From: Pirellulales bacterium
GTDB lineage: Bacteria > Planctomycetota > Planctomycetia > Pirellulales > JACPPG01
Assembly (NCBI GenBank): GCA_035546535.1
Contig: DASZWQ010000083.1
Coordinates: 1 to 64,000, forward strand
Direction: 5' to 3'
Length of the DNA stretch: 64,000 nucleotides
The translations under genes were made by a program, and so were the position numbers. This document shows, piece by piece, positions 45,230 through 54,443 of the stretch. Each line of letters opens with the position of its first letter. Position 1 is the first letter of the stretch. A model generated the notes under the pieces. That model searched no databases. It had not been told where the DNA came from and saw only the letters and a program-made list of their open reading frames with translations.

Positions 45230-46777
45230 GTGCGCACGATCGACCTTGTGACACTGCCTCTGGCCGCGCTCGCACAGCAGAAATCGCGGACCGCGATGAC
45301 CACGCTGGGCATTGTATTCGGGGCGTTCGTCCTGGCGGCCAGCCTGTCGATCGGCCAGGGCGTGCAAGACACCATCCAGCGCGAGAGCCACCGCACTGAC
45401 TTGCTGCGAAAGATCAACGTCCACCCCAAATGGCTGACCGGCGACATCGACAGTGTGCCGGAAGTGATCGATGTGCCGGGCGCGATGAGCAATGAGCGAC
45501 GAGAGCGACTGCGCACGGCGCTCCGCCAGTCGCAAGCGCGCCGCCAGAACGGCTCACCCACGATCAAGCTGTCGCGCGAAAAGCTTGCCGAGCTGGCGGC
45601 ACTCCCGCACGTCGAGTTGGTCCTGCCTGTGGTGCACGAGAGCTGCCACGCGCTGCTCGCTGACAAGTCGCAACCGGCCATGGTCGCGGGGGCACGTCCC
45701 AGCGACGACTATTTGTTGAAGCGGATCGTCGCCGGACACGGCTTTCAGACGGCTGATGAAGCGTCAGCCGTCGTCAGCGAATTGTTGCTCTACCGGCTGG
45801 GCCTGCTTGACGAAGCGACGATCGAAGGCGCGATCGGCAAGACGCTCCGTCTGAAGATGAGCACAGTGCATCAATCTCCCGACGGCTTTCGATTGTTCCT
45901 GCTCAAGCCCGATGGCAGCGAGTTGTCGCTCGCCGAGAAAGAGATCGTCGACAAGATCAAGGACCGGCTCCCGGAGTCGCTCGACAAGCTCGATCTGAGC
46001 CCTGCCGAGACGGCTGTCCTTCGCGCAGCGCTGGGTAGCGAGTCGAAGAGCGTCCGTGAGCCTCTCTCGGTCGACGTGACGATCGTCGGCGTCGCTCGCG
46101 ATCCTGATGCCGAAGAACAAAAAACGCCCTGGGACCCGTCGCGTCAGACTGCGGAAGTGATTCTCCCCTACCAGTTCGCCACAGACATCGATTTTCGTCG
46201 GCCGCTGCGGCAACAATACGGTGCGGACCAGGTCGTCGTCATCGTGGATAGCGAAGATCACACACTCGAGGTGGCCAGCGCGATCAAAGAGCAAGGATTC
46301 AATACTTACGCCGCCGCGGAGTTCGTCCGGCAACAGCGCCTGATGTATTTGTTGATCTTCGCCGGCATGACCTGCGTCGCCACCGTGGCTCTGCTGGTGG
46401 CAGCCTTGGGAATCGCCAACACGATGTTGATGAGCGTGCTGGAACGAACACGTGAAATCGGCATCATGAAGGCCGTTGGCGCGGCAAGTGCCCAGCTGCA
46501 GCTTATTTTCCTCGTCGAAGGAGCTCTCCTGGGCTTCGTCGGCGGATTGCTCGGCTTGTTCTTGGCCTGGGCAGCGTCGTTTCCCGGCGATGCCTGGGTC
46601 CGCTCGCGAGTTTCCAGCCAGTTGAAGATCGACCTTACGGGCTCGATCTTCGTCTTTCCGGCGTGGCTACCGCTGGTCGTGCTCGCCTTCGTCGTCACGG
46701 TCACAACGCTGGCGGCATACTATCCGGCGCGGCGGGCGGCAAAGACTGATCCTGTGGTGGCCCTGCGGCACGAATAG
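45230..46777 (+). CDS. ABC transporter permease, MacB/FtsX family
   Basis: A 515-residue permease starting at GTG 45230. It has one N-terminal membrane helix (SRTAMTTLGIVFGAFVLAAS), a large periplasmic MacB-PCD-like domain (about residues 40-370), then three membrane segments of the FtsX domain (TCVATVALLVAALGIANTML, FVGGLLGLFLAWAASFPG, LPLVVLAFVVTVTTLAAYYP). The GIANTMLMSVLERTREIGIM motif is diagnostic. Substrate may be a lipoprotein, peptide or toxic compound; not determined. Confidence 0.92.
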   Translation: MRTIDLVTLPLAALAQQKSRTAMTTLGIVFGAFVLAASLSIGQGVQDTIQRESHRTDLLRKINVHPKWLTGDIDSVPEVIDVPGAMSNERRERLRTALRQSQARRQNGSPTIKLSREKLAELAALPHVELVLPVVHESCHALLADKSQPAMVAGARPSDDYLLKRIVAGHGFQTADEASAVVSELLLYRLGLLDEATIEGAIGKTLRLKMSTVHQSPDGFRLFLLKPDGSELSLAEKEIVDKIKDRLPESLDKLDLSPAETAVLRAALGSESKSVREPLSVDVTIVGVARDPDAEEQKTPWDPSRQTAEVILPYQFATDIDFRRPLRQQYGADQVVVIVDSEDHTLEVASAIKEQGFNTYAAAEFVRQQRLMYLLIFAGMTCVATVALLVAALGIANTMLMSVLERTREIGIMKAVGAASAQLQLIFLVEGALLGFVGGLLGLFLAWAASFPGDAWVRSRVSSQLKIDLTGSIFVFPAWLPLVVLAFVVTVTTLAAYYPARRAAKTDPVVALRHE

Positions 46778-46827
46778 AATTGATGGTCGCATGGGGGAAA
46801 CACCCCGATGCGCCGCAATGGGAAGCG

Positions 46828-47556
46828 CTATCGCCGGGCTGCCGCCTTTTCCACCGCCCCCACCAGAATCTTTTCCGCGGCCGGACGCCCGAGCGTCGTT
46901 TCCTCGCCGTCAACGACAACGGTAACGATGCCGGCCTCGGCGCGATTCGTCTTCACGCGCCCCACGGCGCCCAGCGGCAAACCCGTCTCGCTCAGATAGC
47001 GCAGAAACTCGGGCGATTGGTCGATCACCCGTGCCAGGCGAAACGGCGCGCCAACCTCGCACTCGGCCAGCGAACGTAGCGACTCGTCCACCACCGACCC
47101 GTCGGCGCGCGGAATGGGATCGCCGTGCGGGTCGACCGGCGGATAGCCGAGAAAGGCGTCGATGCGGTCAACCAGCAGGTCGCTGACCGCGTGTTCCATG
47201 TTCTCGGCTTCCTCGTGTACCTCATCCCAGCTCAGGTCGAGCGTCTTGGTGAGAAATAGCTCGATCAAACGATGACGGCGGAGGATGCGCAAAGCCAGGC
47301 TCTTGCCCGCCGCAGTCAGCCGCGCTCCTTCGTAGGGCGTGTAAGTCGCCAGCTTGCTGTCCGAGAGCGTTTTCAGCATGCTCGTCACGGTGCCGGGCGA
47401 AACCGCGAGCGCCGTCGCAATTTGCCCGGTGGCGGCCGGCTTGCCATCCTGGGAAGCGCCGATCTGGTAGATCGTCTTCAGATAGTTCTCGACGGTAAGA
47501 CTGGCCAAGCGAACGGCTCCGCGGTTGAAAGCGAACACGACAAATCGAAAACGCAC
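46828..47556 (-). CDS. DtxR-family metal-dependent regulator
   Basis: A 242-residue repressor of the DtxR/MntR/IdeR family. It has an N-terminal winged helix (TVENYLKTIYQIGASQDG, then ATALAVSPGTVTSMLKTLSD), the dimerisation/metal domain (RHRLIELFLTKTLDLSWDEV and HEEAENMEHAVSD with His/Glu ligands), and a C-terminal FeoA/SH3-like domain (about residues 165-235). The annotated start is GTG at 47556; a start a dozen codons later is possible. No iron or manganese transport gene is adjacent, so the regulon cannot be inferred. Confidence 0.93.
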   Translation of the reverse strand: MRFRFVVFAFNRGAVRLASLTVENYLKTIYQIGASQDGKPAATGQIATALAVSPGTVTSMLKTLSDSKLATYTPYEGARLTAAGKSLALRILRRHRLIELFLTKTLDLSWDEVHEEAENMEHAVSDLLVDRIDAFLGYPPVDPHGDPIPRADGSVVDESLRSLAECEVGAPFRLARVIDQSPEFLRYLSETGLPLGAVGRVKTNRAEAGIVTVVVDGEETTLGRPAAEKILVGAVEKAAARR

Positions 47557-47741
47557 CGAGCGGATCTCCGCCCCCGATTCGCCGTACGGAATTCTAGATC
47601 ACGCTTAGGCAATCGGGCAATCGAGCCCCGCATGGTCGCCACGAGCAACCCCGAAAAGCCGGGCCCCATTGCCAGTAGCTGGCTAAGCGACGATCATACG
47701 AAAGCCATGTCTGGCACTTCCTGACCATCGGTACGATCACC

Positions 47742-48680
47742 GTGAATCTGAACCAGCGGGCCGCCGCACTTTGCCAGCGAATTGTCGCCGATGTGGCGCG
47801 GCTGCGCGTCGAGGTTTCGTCGATCGCCGGCGCCACCGTGATCGACGCCGGCATTGCCGCCGCTGGTGGGCTCGAGGCTGGCCTGGCCTTGGCCGAAGTC
47901 TGCCTGGCCGGCCTGGCAAACGTCGCGCTCGCTCCGTCTTCTGCGGCGTGGCACGGGCCGTCGGTGACGGTGGCCACGGACCATCCCCTCGCCGCGTGCA
48001 TGGCCAGCCAGTATGCCGGTTGGCAAATCGCGCAAGGCAAATTCTTTGCCATGGGATCAGGTCCCATGCGCGCGGCCGCCGGCAAGGAGGCGGTGTTCGA
48101 GCGCATCGGACATCGCGAGCAGCCCGGGCAAGCCGTGGGCGTGCTCGAAACCCGCAAGCTGCCGCCCGCCGAGGTGATCGACTACATCGCGAAGGCCTGT
48201 CAGGTTGAGGCCGGGCAGCTCACGCTGCTTGCTGCCCCCACGGCGAGCCAGGCCGGCGGCGTGCAGATCGTGGCCCGCTCGATCGAAACGGCGCTGCACA
48301 AGATGCTGGAGATCGGCTTCGACATAACTCGCGTCGCCAGCGGCTACGGCATCGCCCCCCTGCCCCCCGTGGCGGCCGACGACGTCGCCGCCATCGGCCG
48401 TACGAACGACGCGATCCTGTACGGCGGCGAAGTTACCCTATGGTGTCACGGCGCGGACGCGGATCTCGAGTCGTTCGGCCCGCGCATTCCCAGCAGCGCG
48501 TCGGCCGACCATGGGCAGCCGTTTCGGCAAATCTTCGAACGCTACGATCGCGACTTTTATCGGGTTGATCCGCACCTGTTCAGTCCGGCGGTGGTGAATC
48601 TCGTGAATCTCGACTCGGGGCGCAGCTTCCGCTTCGGCAAGTTGCTGCCCGACGTGGTCGAACAATCGTTCACGACTTGA
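47742..48680 (+). CDS. mch: Methenyltetrahydromethanopterin cyclohydrolase
   Basis: A 312-residue enzyme that hydrolyses methenyl-H4MPT to formyl-H4MPT in the H4MPT-linked C1 (formaldehyde oxidation) pathway, shared by methanogens, methylotrophs and many planctomycetes. The start is GTG at 47742. Family features include SIAGATVIDAG, GSGPMRAAAGKE and the C-terminal DRDFYRVDPHLFSPAVVNL followed by the serine- and glycine-bearing stretch DSGRSFRFG. The RimK-like gene follows immediately and overlaps or abuts its stop. Confidence 0.95.
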   Translation: MNLNQRAAALCQRIVADVARLRVEVSSIAGATVIDAGIAAAGGLEAGLALAEVCLAGLANVALAPSSAAWHGPSVTVATDHPLAACMASQYAGWQIAQGKFFAMGSGPMRAAAGKEAVFERIGHREQPGQAVGVLETRKLPPAEVIDYIAKACQVEAGQLTLLAAPTASQAGGVQIVARSIETALHKMLEIGFDITRVASGYGIAPLPPVAADDVAAIGRTNDAILYGGEVTLWCHGADADLESFGPRIPSSASADHGQPFRQIFERYDRDFYRVDPHLFSPAVVNLVNLDSGRSFRFGKLLPDVVEQSFTT

Positions 48681-48694
48681 AGCGAGGCCGCGCG

Positions 48695-49606
48695 ATGGAA
48701 GTCGCCGTCTTGGGCTCGCCGACAAGTTGGTATCTGCGCGATCTACAGCGCGCGGCCGGCACGCACCATCGCGTTACTCCGGCCACCTTTCGCGACATGG
48801 CGGCCTCGGTCAGTTCGACGGGGCAGGGATGCCGCTCGGTCGGACTGAATCTAGGCCGCTGCGATGCGGTGCTGGTAAGAACGATGCCCCCCGGTTCGCT
48901 GGAACAGGTCGTCTTCCGCATGGACGTGCTGGCCCGCCTGGCGGCCGCGGGCGTGATCGTGCTCAACCCTCCCCGCGCGGTCGAGGCAGCCGTCGATAAG
49001 TACCTGGCCACGGCGCGATTGCAAGCGGCGGGCCTGCGCGTGCCGCGTACCGTCGTATGTCAGACGGCCGAAGAGGCCCTCTTGGCTTTCGAAGAGCTTG
49101 GCCGCGATGTCGTGGTCAAGCCGCTTTTCGGTTCCGAGGGGCGCGGTATCACGCGATTGCAGGACGCGGCGCTCGCCGACCGCGCCTTTCGCATGCTCGA
49201 GCAACTGGGCGCTGTGATCTATTTGCAGGAATTCGTCCCCCATGACGGTTGCGACCTGCGGCTGTTGGTGATAGGCGATGAGACGTTGGCCATGCGCCGA
49301 TGCAATCCGCATGACTGGCGCACGAATGTCAGCCGCGGCGCCACGGCCGAAGCGTTTGCGCCCGGCGATACGTTGATCGATATGGCCCGTCGCGCGGCGG
49401 CCGCGGTCGAGGCGCCCTTGGCGGGCGTCGATATCTTGCCGGGACGCGACGGCGAGCTTTATTTGATCGAAGTCAACGCCGTGCCCGGCTGGCGGGCACT
49501 TTCGCGCGCGACCGGCAAGGACGTCGCCGGCATGGTGCTAGGGCTTGTCGAGTCGATGGTCGCGCGCGCTCAGGGTCCACCTGGAATCATCCACGCGCAG
49601 AAGTAA
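48695..49606 (+). CDS. RimK-like ATP-grasp ligase of the H4MPT C1 pathway
   Basis: A 303-residue ATP-grasp enzyme. The ATG at 48695 has GAGG 7 nt upstream; a TTG at 48677 overlapping the mch stop is the alternative. ATP-grasp landmarks are KYLATARLQAAGLRVPRT, VVVKPLFGSEGRGI, YLQEFVPHDGCDLRLLVIGD and the metal-binding LIEVNAVPGWRALS. RimK-type ligases add glutamate; the coupling to mch suggests glutamylation of a methanopterin side chain, as in genes linked to H4MPT enzymes of methylotrophs. The specific activity is inferred. The 3' end overlaps the convergent lactate permease gene by 37 bp. Confidence 0.88.
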   Translation: MEVAVLGSPTSWYLRDLQRAAGTHHRVTPATFRDMAASVSSTGQGCRSVGLNLGRCDAVLVRTMPPGSLEQVVFRMDVLARLAAAGVIVLNPPRAVEAAVDKYLATARLQAAGLRVPRTVVCQTAEEALLAFEELGRDVVVKPLFGSEGRGITRLQDAALADRAFRMLEQLGAVIYLQEFVPHDGCDLRLLVIGDETLAMRRCNPHDWRTNVSRGATAEAFAPGDTLIDMARRAAAAVEAPLAGVDILPGRDGELYLIEVNAVPGWRALSRATGKDVAGMVLGLVESMVARAQGPPGIIHAQK

Positions 49607-51255
49607 GCCTGCACGAGGGTGAGCAGCCCCACCAGGCAGGCCAGGGCAATGCTGTGCGGAAAGACGAACCGCAAGATCGCTCCTTCGCCGCCGTCCTGCT
49701 CGGTGGCCACGGCAGCAACGACGATGCTTTGTGCATCGATCATTTTGCCCATCACCCCTCCTGTGCTGTTCGAGGCGACGATCAACACCGGCGGCAGATT
49801 CAACTGTTCGGCCGTGATCTTCTGCAAACTGCCGAAAAGGGCGTTCGACGACGTGTCGGAACCGGTCAGCGCGACGCCCAGCCAGCCCAAGAGTGGCGCG
49901 AAAAACGGATACAGCCATCCCGTATGAGTAAAGGCCAGCCCGAGCGTCGCGTCCGCGCCACTGAAGCGCGTGACGAAGGCGATTCCCAGCATGCAGGCGA
50001 TCGTCATTAGTGCCAGCCGCATGCGCCACAACGTGTCGAAGAATTGCCGCACGAACACGCCCGGCGCAATGCGCATCCAAAAGGCCGCCAGGATCGCGGC
50101 CAGGAAGATGCCGGTTCCCGTAGCGGAAAGCCAATTCAGGTCGTAAACGGCCGGCAGCGCCTCGGCGGCGCGGTCGGCTCCGGCCGGCACTTCGGCCACA
50201 GGCGCCGTTGGAAAGACGACGCCGTGCAATTGGTGGATTCTGAAGGAAAACTTACCGATGCCGGCCAGCGCGCTGGGATGTTCCACCGTGCCGCCGTTCA
50301 ACAACGTTTTGAATGACGGCCAGCCCCACAGAAAAACCATGATTGAGAGCAGCACCCACGGCATCCAGGCGTGGATGATCTGCCGCCGCGTGAGCGGATC
50401 GCCTTGAACGGTCGGCGGCGCGGCATCCGGAAAGCGCCATACTTCGGCGGGCTGCCAGAAGCGTAGGAACACGGCAAGCGCCACGAGGGAGCCCAGCCCA
50501 CCGACAACATCGACCAGCGTCGGACCGTGCAGATTCGAGGTAAGGAACTGGAGTGCCGCGAAGCTGCCGCCGCAAACCACGATCGCCGGCCAACAGTCAC
50601 GCACGCCGCGCCAGCCCGACATCACGGCCACCAGCCACGCCGGCACGACCAGGGAGAACAAGGGCAACTGCCGCCCGGCCATCTGGCTGAGCGTCATTTC
50701 GTCGAGGCCCGACACCTTGGCCAGCATGATGATCGGCGTCCCGAGGGCTCCGAAGGCGACGGGCGAAGTATTTGCCAAGAGCGCCAGGCCCGCCGCGTAG
50801 AGCGGCGTGAAGCCCAGCCCGATCAGAAGCGCCGCCGAGATCGCCACCGGTGTACCGAAACCGGCCGCTCCTTCGACGAAGGTGCCGAAAGAAAACGCGA
50901 TCAACAGCGCCTGCATGCGCTGATCGGACGAGATAGCGGCGACGGATCGCTTCACGATCTCGAACTGCCCCGACAGAACAGTCAGATGGAACATGAAGAC
51001 GGCAGCGACCACGATCCAACCGATCGGCAGCAATCCATACGCGGCGCCATTACCCGCCGCCGCCAATGCGGGCGCGACGGGCATGCCGAAGCCAAGAACT
51101 GCCACGCCCAGCGCGGCCAGCAATCCGGCCAGCGCGGCGCGCTCAGCGGCGACTCCCACGACCAGCAGTCCGAGCAGCAGGCAGACAGGCGCCCCGGCCA
51201 GCAGCGTGGAGAGAAAAGCGCAACCCAAGGGATCGTAGTTTTGCGTCCAGGTCAC
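49570..51255 (-). CDS. lctP: L-lactate permease
   Basis: A 561-residue transporter with about 12-14 membrane segments, family LctP (L-lactate/glycolate:H+ symport). Diagnostic stretches include FSFGTFVEGAAGFGTPVAIS, NTSPVAFGALGTPIIMLAKV and LGVALTGSDTSSNALFGSLQ near the end. The start is GTG at 51255 with GGAGG 10 nt upstream; the longer TTG start at 51261 leaves only 4 nt after the SD. The gene overlaps the RimK-like gene tail to tail. Its head faces the alcohol dehydrogenase gene at 51468, so the 212-bp gap holds both promoters. Confidence 0.95.
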   Translation of the reverse strand: MTWTQNYDPLGCAFLSTLLAGAPVCLLLGLLVVGVAAERAALAGLLAALGVAVLGFGMPVAPALAAAGNGAAYGLLPIGWIVVAAVFMFHLTVLSGQFEIVKRSVAAISSDQRMQALLIAFSFGTFVEGAAGFGTPVAISAALLIGLGFTPLYAAGLALLANTSPVAFGALGTPIIMLAKVSGLDEMTLSQMAGRQLPLFSLVVPAWLVAVMSGWRGVRDCWPAIVVCGGSFAALQFLTSNLHGPTLVDVVGGLGSLVALAVFLRFWQPAEVWRFPDAAPPTVQGDPLTRRQIIHAWMPWVLLSIMVFLWGWPSFKTLLNGGTVEHPSALAGIGKFSFRIHQLHGVVFPTAPVAEVPAGADRAAEALPAVYDLNWLSATGTGIFLAAILAAFWMRIAPGVFVRQFFDTLWRMRLALMTIACMLGIAFVTRFSGADATLGLAFTHTGWLYPFFAPLLGWLGVALTGSDTSSNALFGSLQKITAEQLNLPPVLIVASNSTGGVMGKMIDAQSIVVAAVATEQDGGEGAILRFVFPHSIALACLVGLLTLVQAYFCAWMIPGGP

Positions 51256-51467
51256 GTGCAAGGGCCCTCCAGCGTGGCCGACGTGTGAAGAAATGTTGAA
51301 GTCGCGCTCCGTCCGCGGGCCATCGAGAATAACCGCACCCTACCGCACGCCGCAAACCCACCGACGCCCGCCAAGAATTGGTTAACAAGTTCGGACCACG
51401 CTGATATTGTGAAAAAAGGTGAATTGGCGATCGGAGCAGCTCTGGGCTCGCGTGGAGGAGACGAACG

Positions 51468-52451
51468 ATGCGCGCCATGCTTCTTGAGCGTCCGCACGCT
51501 CCATTACGTGCCGCCGACATTCCCGACCCGCGGCCCGGCGAAAACGAGCTGCTGATCGAAGTCCGGGCGTGCGGCGTGTGCCGCACCGACCTGCACGTCG
51601 TCGACGGCGAACTGACCTCTCCGAAGTCGCCACTCGTGCCCGGGCATGAAATCGTAGGAATCGTCGCGGAATTGGGAACAAACGTCGCAGGATTCCGCGT
51701 GGGCCAACGCGTGGGCGTTCCCTGGCTCGCCTGGACGTGCGGCGAATGCCCCTTCTGTCGGCGCGGGGAAGAGAACCTTTGCGACCGGCCCCGCTTCACG
51801 GGATACACCGTCGACGGCGGTTACGCCCAATTCACGATTGCCGATGCGCGATATTGCTTTGCGATTCCTGAAAGCTATTCCGACGCCGAAGCCGCGCCGC
51901 TTTTGTGCGCTGGGTTGATCGGTTATCGCTCCTTGCGGATGGCCGGCGATGCGGGACGGCTGGGGATTTATGGATTCGGCGCCGCGGCACACATCGTCGC
52001 CCAGGTGGCCGTTCACCAAGGGCGCGAAGTCTTCGCCTTCACGCGCGCCGGGGACGACAAAGCGCAGCAATTCGCGCGCTCGCTCGGCGCCGCTTGGGCC
52101 GGCGCCTCGGAAGAAAACCCTCCGGCCCTGCTCGATGCGGCCATCCTGTTCGCGCCTGTCGGGTCGCTCGTGCCGCTGGCCCTATCCGCGGTGCGCAAAG
52201 GAGGAATCGTCGTCTGCGCCGGAATCCACATGAGCACGATTCCGGCGTTCTCCTACGACCTGCTATGGGGCGAACGCGCGGTTCGGTCGGTCGCGAACCT
52301 GACGCGTCGGGACGGGGATGAGCTGTTAGCTCTCGCCCCGCAGGTGCCCGTCAAGACCGAGGTCACGACCTTTCCACTGGCACGCGCCAACGAGGCGCTC
52401 GACGCGCTCCGTTCAGGCCGGGTTCACGGCGCTGCCGTGCTGACGATCTAA
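51468..52451 (+). CDS. Zinc-dependent alcohol dehydrogenase
   Basis: A 327-residue medium-chain dehydrogenase. The catalytic zinc ligands appear as CGVCRTDLHVVDGE and GHEIVG. The structural zinc site is CGECPFCRRGEENLC. A Rossmann segment GRLGIYGFGAAAHIVAQVA binds NAD(P). The GYTVDGGYAQFTIADARYCF stretch is typical of the AdhA/AdhP-like subgroup that oxidises short-chain alcohols. GGAGGAG precedes the ATG. It is divergent from lctP, consistent with a role in fermentation-product metabolism, though this is inference. Confidence 0.93.
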   Translation: MRAMLLERPHAPLRAADIPDPRPGENELLIEVRACGVCRTDLHVVDGELTSPKSPLVPGHEIVGIVAELGTNVAGFRVGQRVGVPWLAWTCGECPFCRRGEENLCDRPRFTGYTVDGGYAQFTIADARYCFAIPESYSDAEAAPLLCAGLIGYRSLRMAGDAGRLGIYGFGAAAHIVAQVAVHQGREVFAFTRAGDDKAQQFARSLGAAWAGASEENPPALLDAAILFAPVGSLVPLALSAVRKGGIVVCAGIHMSTIPAFSYDLLWGERAVRSVANLTRRDGDELLALAPQVPVKTEVTTFPLARANEALDALRSGRVHGAAVLTI

Positions 52452-52719
52452 AGCCGATCGGTGCGAGGGCGTTCCCGAGGACCAGAGTGCCATTTGGGGG
52501 GGACCGAGTTTAAGAAGGACGTCGAAATACCACCCGGCAGGGAGGTATTTGCCCCATTTTCAAGAAAATCGCAAAGGCCGGCGCTTTTTTGCGTCCGATT
52601 TTGCCTCGCTTTGGCAATTAGTGATTGGGGAGGTCGTTAGGGACCAAATTGCTACGCGGGAGAACGACGTGGAAATCGCGAAACCGAGGGGCAGCCGGGG
52701 GCGAGAGCGGTACCTGGTC

Positions 52720-53184
52720 ATGTGGGGAGGGAATGTTGTCTGTGGTCTGCAATGCGCCGTCGGCCCCGCCCAAAGCTTTCGCTCCGTGGGCCCGAGTCTG
52801 CGGCTCGGTCCGCGCGGTCAGGAAGCCGCGCGCTACCGGGACGGCCTGTGGATCAACCGAAAGACCGGGGGTCGTTTTCCGTGCCTGTGGATCGAGACGG
52901 CTTCGCTGCTGCGGCTGGAAAACCCGCTTAACGGTCAGTCGCTGACACTTGGCACGTTCGGCATGATCGGCGTGATGGGCAATACGGTTTATGCCGAACG
53001 CGAGAATAGCCACGCCGTTGCCACGCTGAACGAACGAAGCGGTTTGTGGGAAACATGCCGCGACCAGCGCGCGTGGTCGGATCTGACCGTGCAGCCTGCC
53101 GCCAGCGTCGGTGGCTGGCCCGCCGGGGTGTTCGCAGAGTTGCCGAATCTCAATGTGGACCGATGGGAGGCGTTGGCGCATTAG
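52720..53184 (+). CDS. Hypothetical protein, no recognised family
   Basis: An ORF of 154 residues from the ATG at 52720; the frame is open back to 52549, but codons before 52720 are unlike the neighbours. It contains YRDGLWINRKTGGRFPCLWI and LGTFGMIGVMGNTVYAEREN, a soluble-protein pattern with no signal, membrane segment or motif I recognise. The codon-third GC content is high after 52720, supporting coding. Upstream lies a palindrome ATTTTC-AA-GAAAAT (52556-52569) and CGCAAA/TTTGCG arms (52570-52594), which may end the alcohol dehydrogenase transcript. An antisense frame of 227 codons spans the same DNA; the plus-strand frame is preferred. Confidence 0.5.
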   Translation: MWGGNVVCGLQCAVGPAQSFRSVGPSLRLGPRGQEAARYRDGLWINRKTGGRFPCLWIETASLLRLENPLNGQSLTLGTFGMIGVMGNTVYAERENSHAVATLNERSGLWETCRDQRAWSDLTVQPAASVGGWPAGVFAELPNLNVDRWEALAH

Positions 53185-53311
53185 CCACTGCCGAGAGTCC
53201 GTGTCGCACGGAGCGGTCCGGAGCACACCACGCACTGTGCTTCGGTGCCGCTCCGATGCGGTGCGGGATCTGGGTATCGCTTGCCAGGCACCGCTCGTCA
53301 CTCATCAATGA

Positions 53312-54199
53312 TCAAGCGCGCGACTGCCGCGCCCCTTCGGCTGCCGCCGCCAGGCACTGGCGGATATCGTCCAGCGGATTCTCCGGCTTCTCTTCGTACT
53401 CCAGGGCAAGGCAGGCATCGGCCGGGAATTCGGCCTTGCGCAGCGCCCGGAACGTCGCTGGCAAATCCAATTGTCCCTTGCCGAGGATTACGCCCGCGGC
53501 ATCCTTTTTCGGTTCGGCGAAATCCTTGAGATGTACGCCGTACAGTCGGCCGGCCAACAGCGTGATCGCGCGCACCGGATCTTCGCCGGAACGAATGTAG
53601 TGCCCCAAGTCGGCGCACGCGCCGATCGACGGATGATGGCCTTTGACGGCATTCAAAACGTCGGAGACCTTATCGTATCGCGCGCCTGGGCCGTGATTGT
53701 GGATGGCGATGCGGATGTCGTATTCGGCCACCAGCTTGTCGAGGCTGTCGAACGCATCCTCGTGCGGATCAGCCGACAGGTTGCGGACGCCGAAGCGCTT
53801 GGCGAACTCGAAGATCTTGCGATTTGCTTCATGGTCCTTGGTGAAGGGATTCACGCCATGCGCAAGCGCCTTCAGCCCTAACCGATGGACCTGCGCCTTG
53901 ACCGCATCGATCTCCGCCGGCGATGCCTTGGTGCTCAAGTGTCCCGTGGCGAATTCCAAGGTCGTGAATCCCAGCTCTTTGGCGAGCTGCAGCGCCTTTT
54001 CCGTCGGGTAGCCGCGCAGCGAATACGTCTGGATCCCCATCATGAAGCCCGCGTAGTCGTCGGCGGCGCGAGCCTCGAGGCCACGACCGGCGAATGCCAT
54101 TCCGGCGCCAGCGGTGGCCACGCCAAGAAACCGGCGGCGCGAAAGGTCGCGGCCGACGAGCGAGGAATTCACCGCAAGCGGTTCCGACGAGCGTGTCAT
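53312..54199 (-). CDS. Tat-exported sugar phosphate isomerase/epimerase-like protein
   Basis: A 295-residue TIM-barrel protein of the AP endonuclease family 2 / xylose isomerase-like group. The ATG at 54199 has GGAG 7 nt upstream and gives a twin-arginine signal, LSRRRFLGVATAGAGMAFAG. Conserved acids of the barrel are visible in GFTTLEFATGH, IHNHGPGARYDKV, GACADLGHYIRSG and YGVHLKDFAEP. Planctomycetes carry many such exported isomerase-like proteins of unknown substrate, often with Gfo/Idh/MocA proteins; one such oxidoreductase lies 1.4 kb away. Confidence 0.92.
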   Translation of the reverse strand: MTRSSEPLAVNSSLVGRDLSRRRFLGVATAGAGMAFAGRGLEARAADDYAGFMMGIQTYSLRGYPTEKALQLAKELGFTTLEFATGHLSTKASPAEIDAVKAQVHRLGLKALAHGVNPFTKDHEANRKIFEFAKRFGVRNLSADPHEDAFDSLDKLVAEYDIRIAIHNHGPGARYDKVSDVLNAVKGHHPSIGACADLGHYIRSGEDPVRAITLLAGRLYGVHLKDFAEPKKDAAGVILGKGQLDLPATFRALRKAEFPADACLALEYEEKPENPLDDIRQCLAAAAEGARQSRA

Positions 54200-54443
54200 C
54201 GACGATCTCCCCAGGGAATGAAATCTACCGACGTAATCAAGGCCCTCGTTAAGCTGTGGCAGCAAGTCTAATTAGCCGGCCCAGACCCGCACAAGCGGCT
54301 ACTCGCGGGCGTATCAGGAAGAGAGGGTGAAACCGGCCTGGACGGCGCTGCCTGCCGTTTGCTACAGAATTGCCGGCCGGCGGCTTCTCGGCGCCGTGGA
54401 ACGTGCTATCTATAGGAACCGAGCTATGTGACCCCTTTGGGGC

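Noticed and set aside
52618-53301. A 227-codon minus-strand ORF over the hypothetical gene at 52720-53184
   Set aside because: Its composition (Arg/Pro-rich, low-complexity) is like other shadow frames, whereas the plus-strand frame has a soluble-protein pattern; neither has a known family, so some doubt remains.
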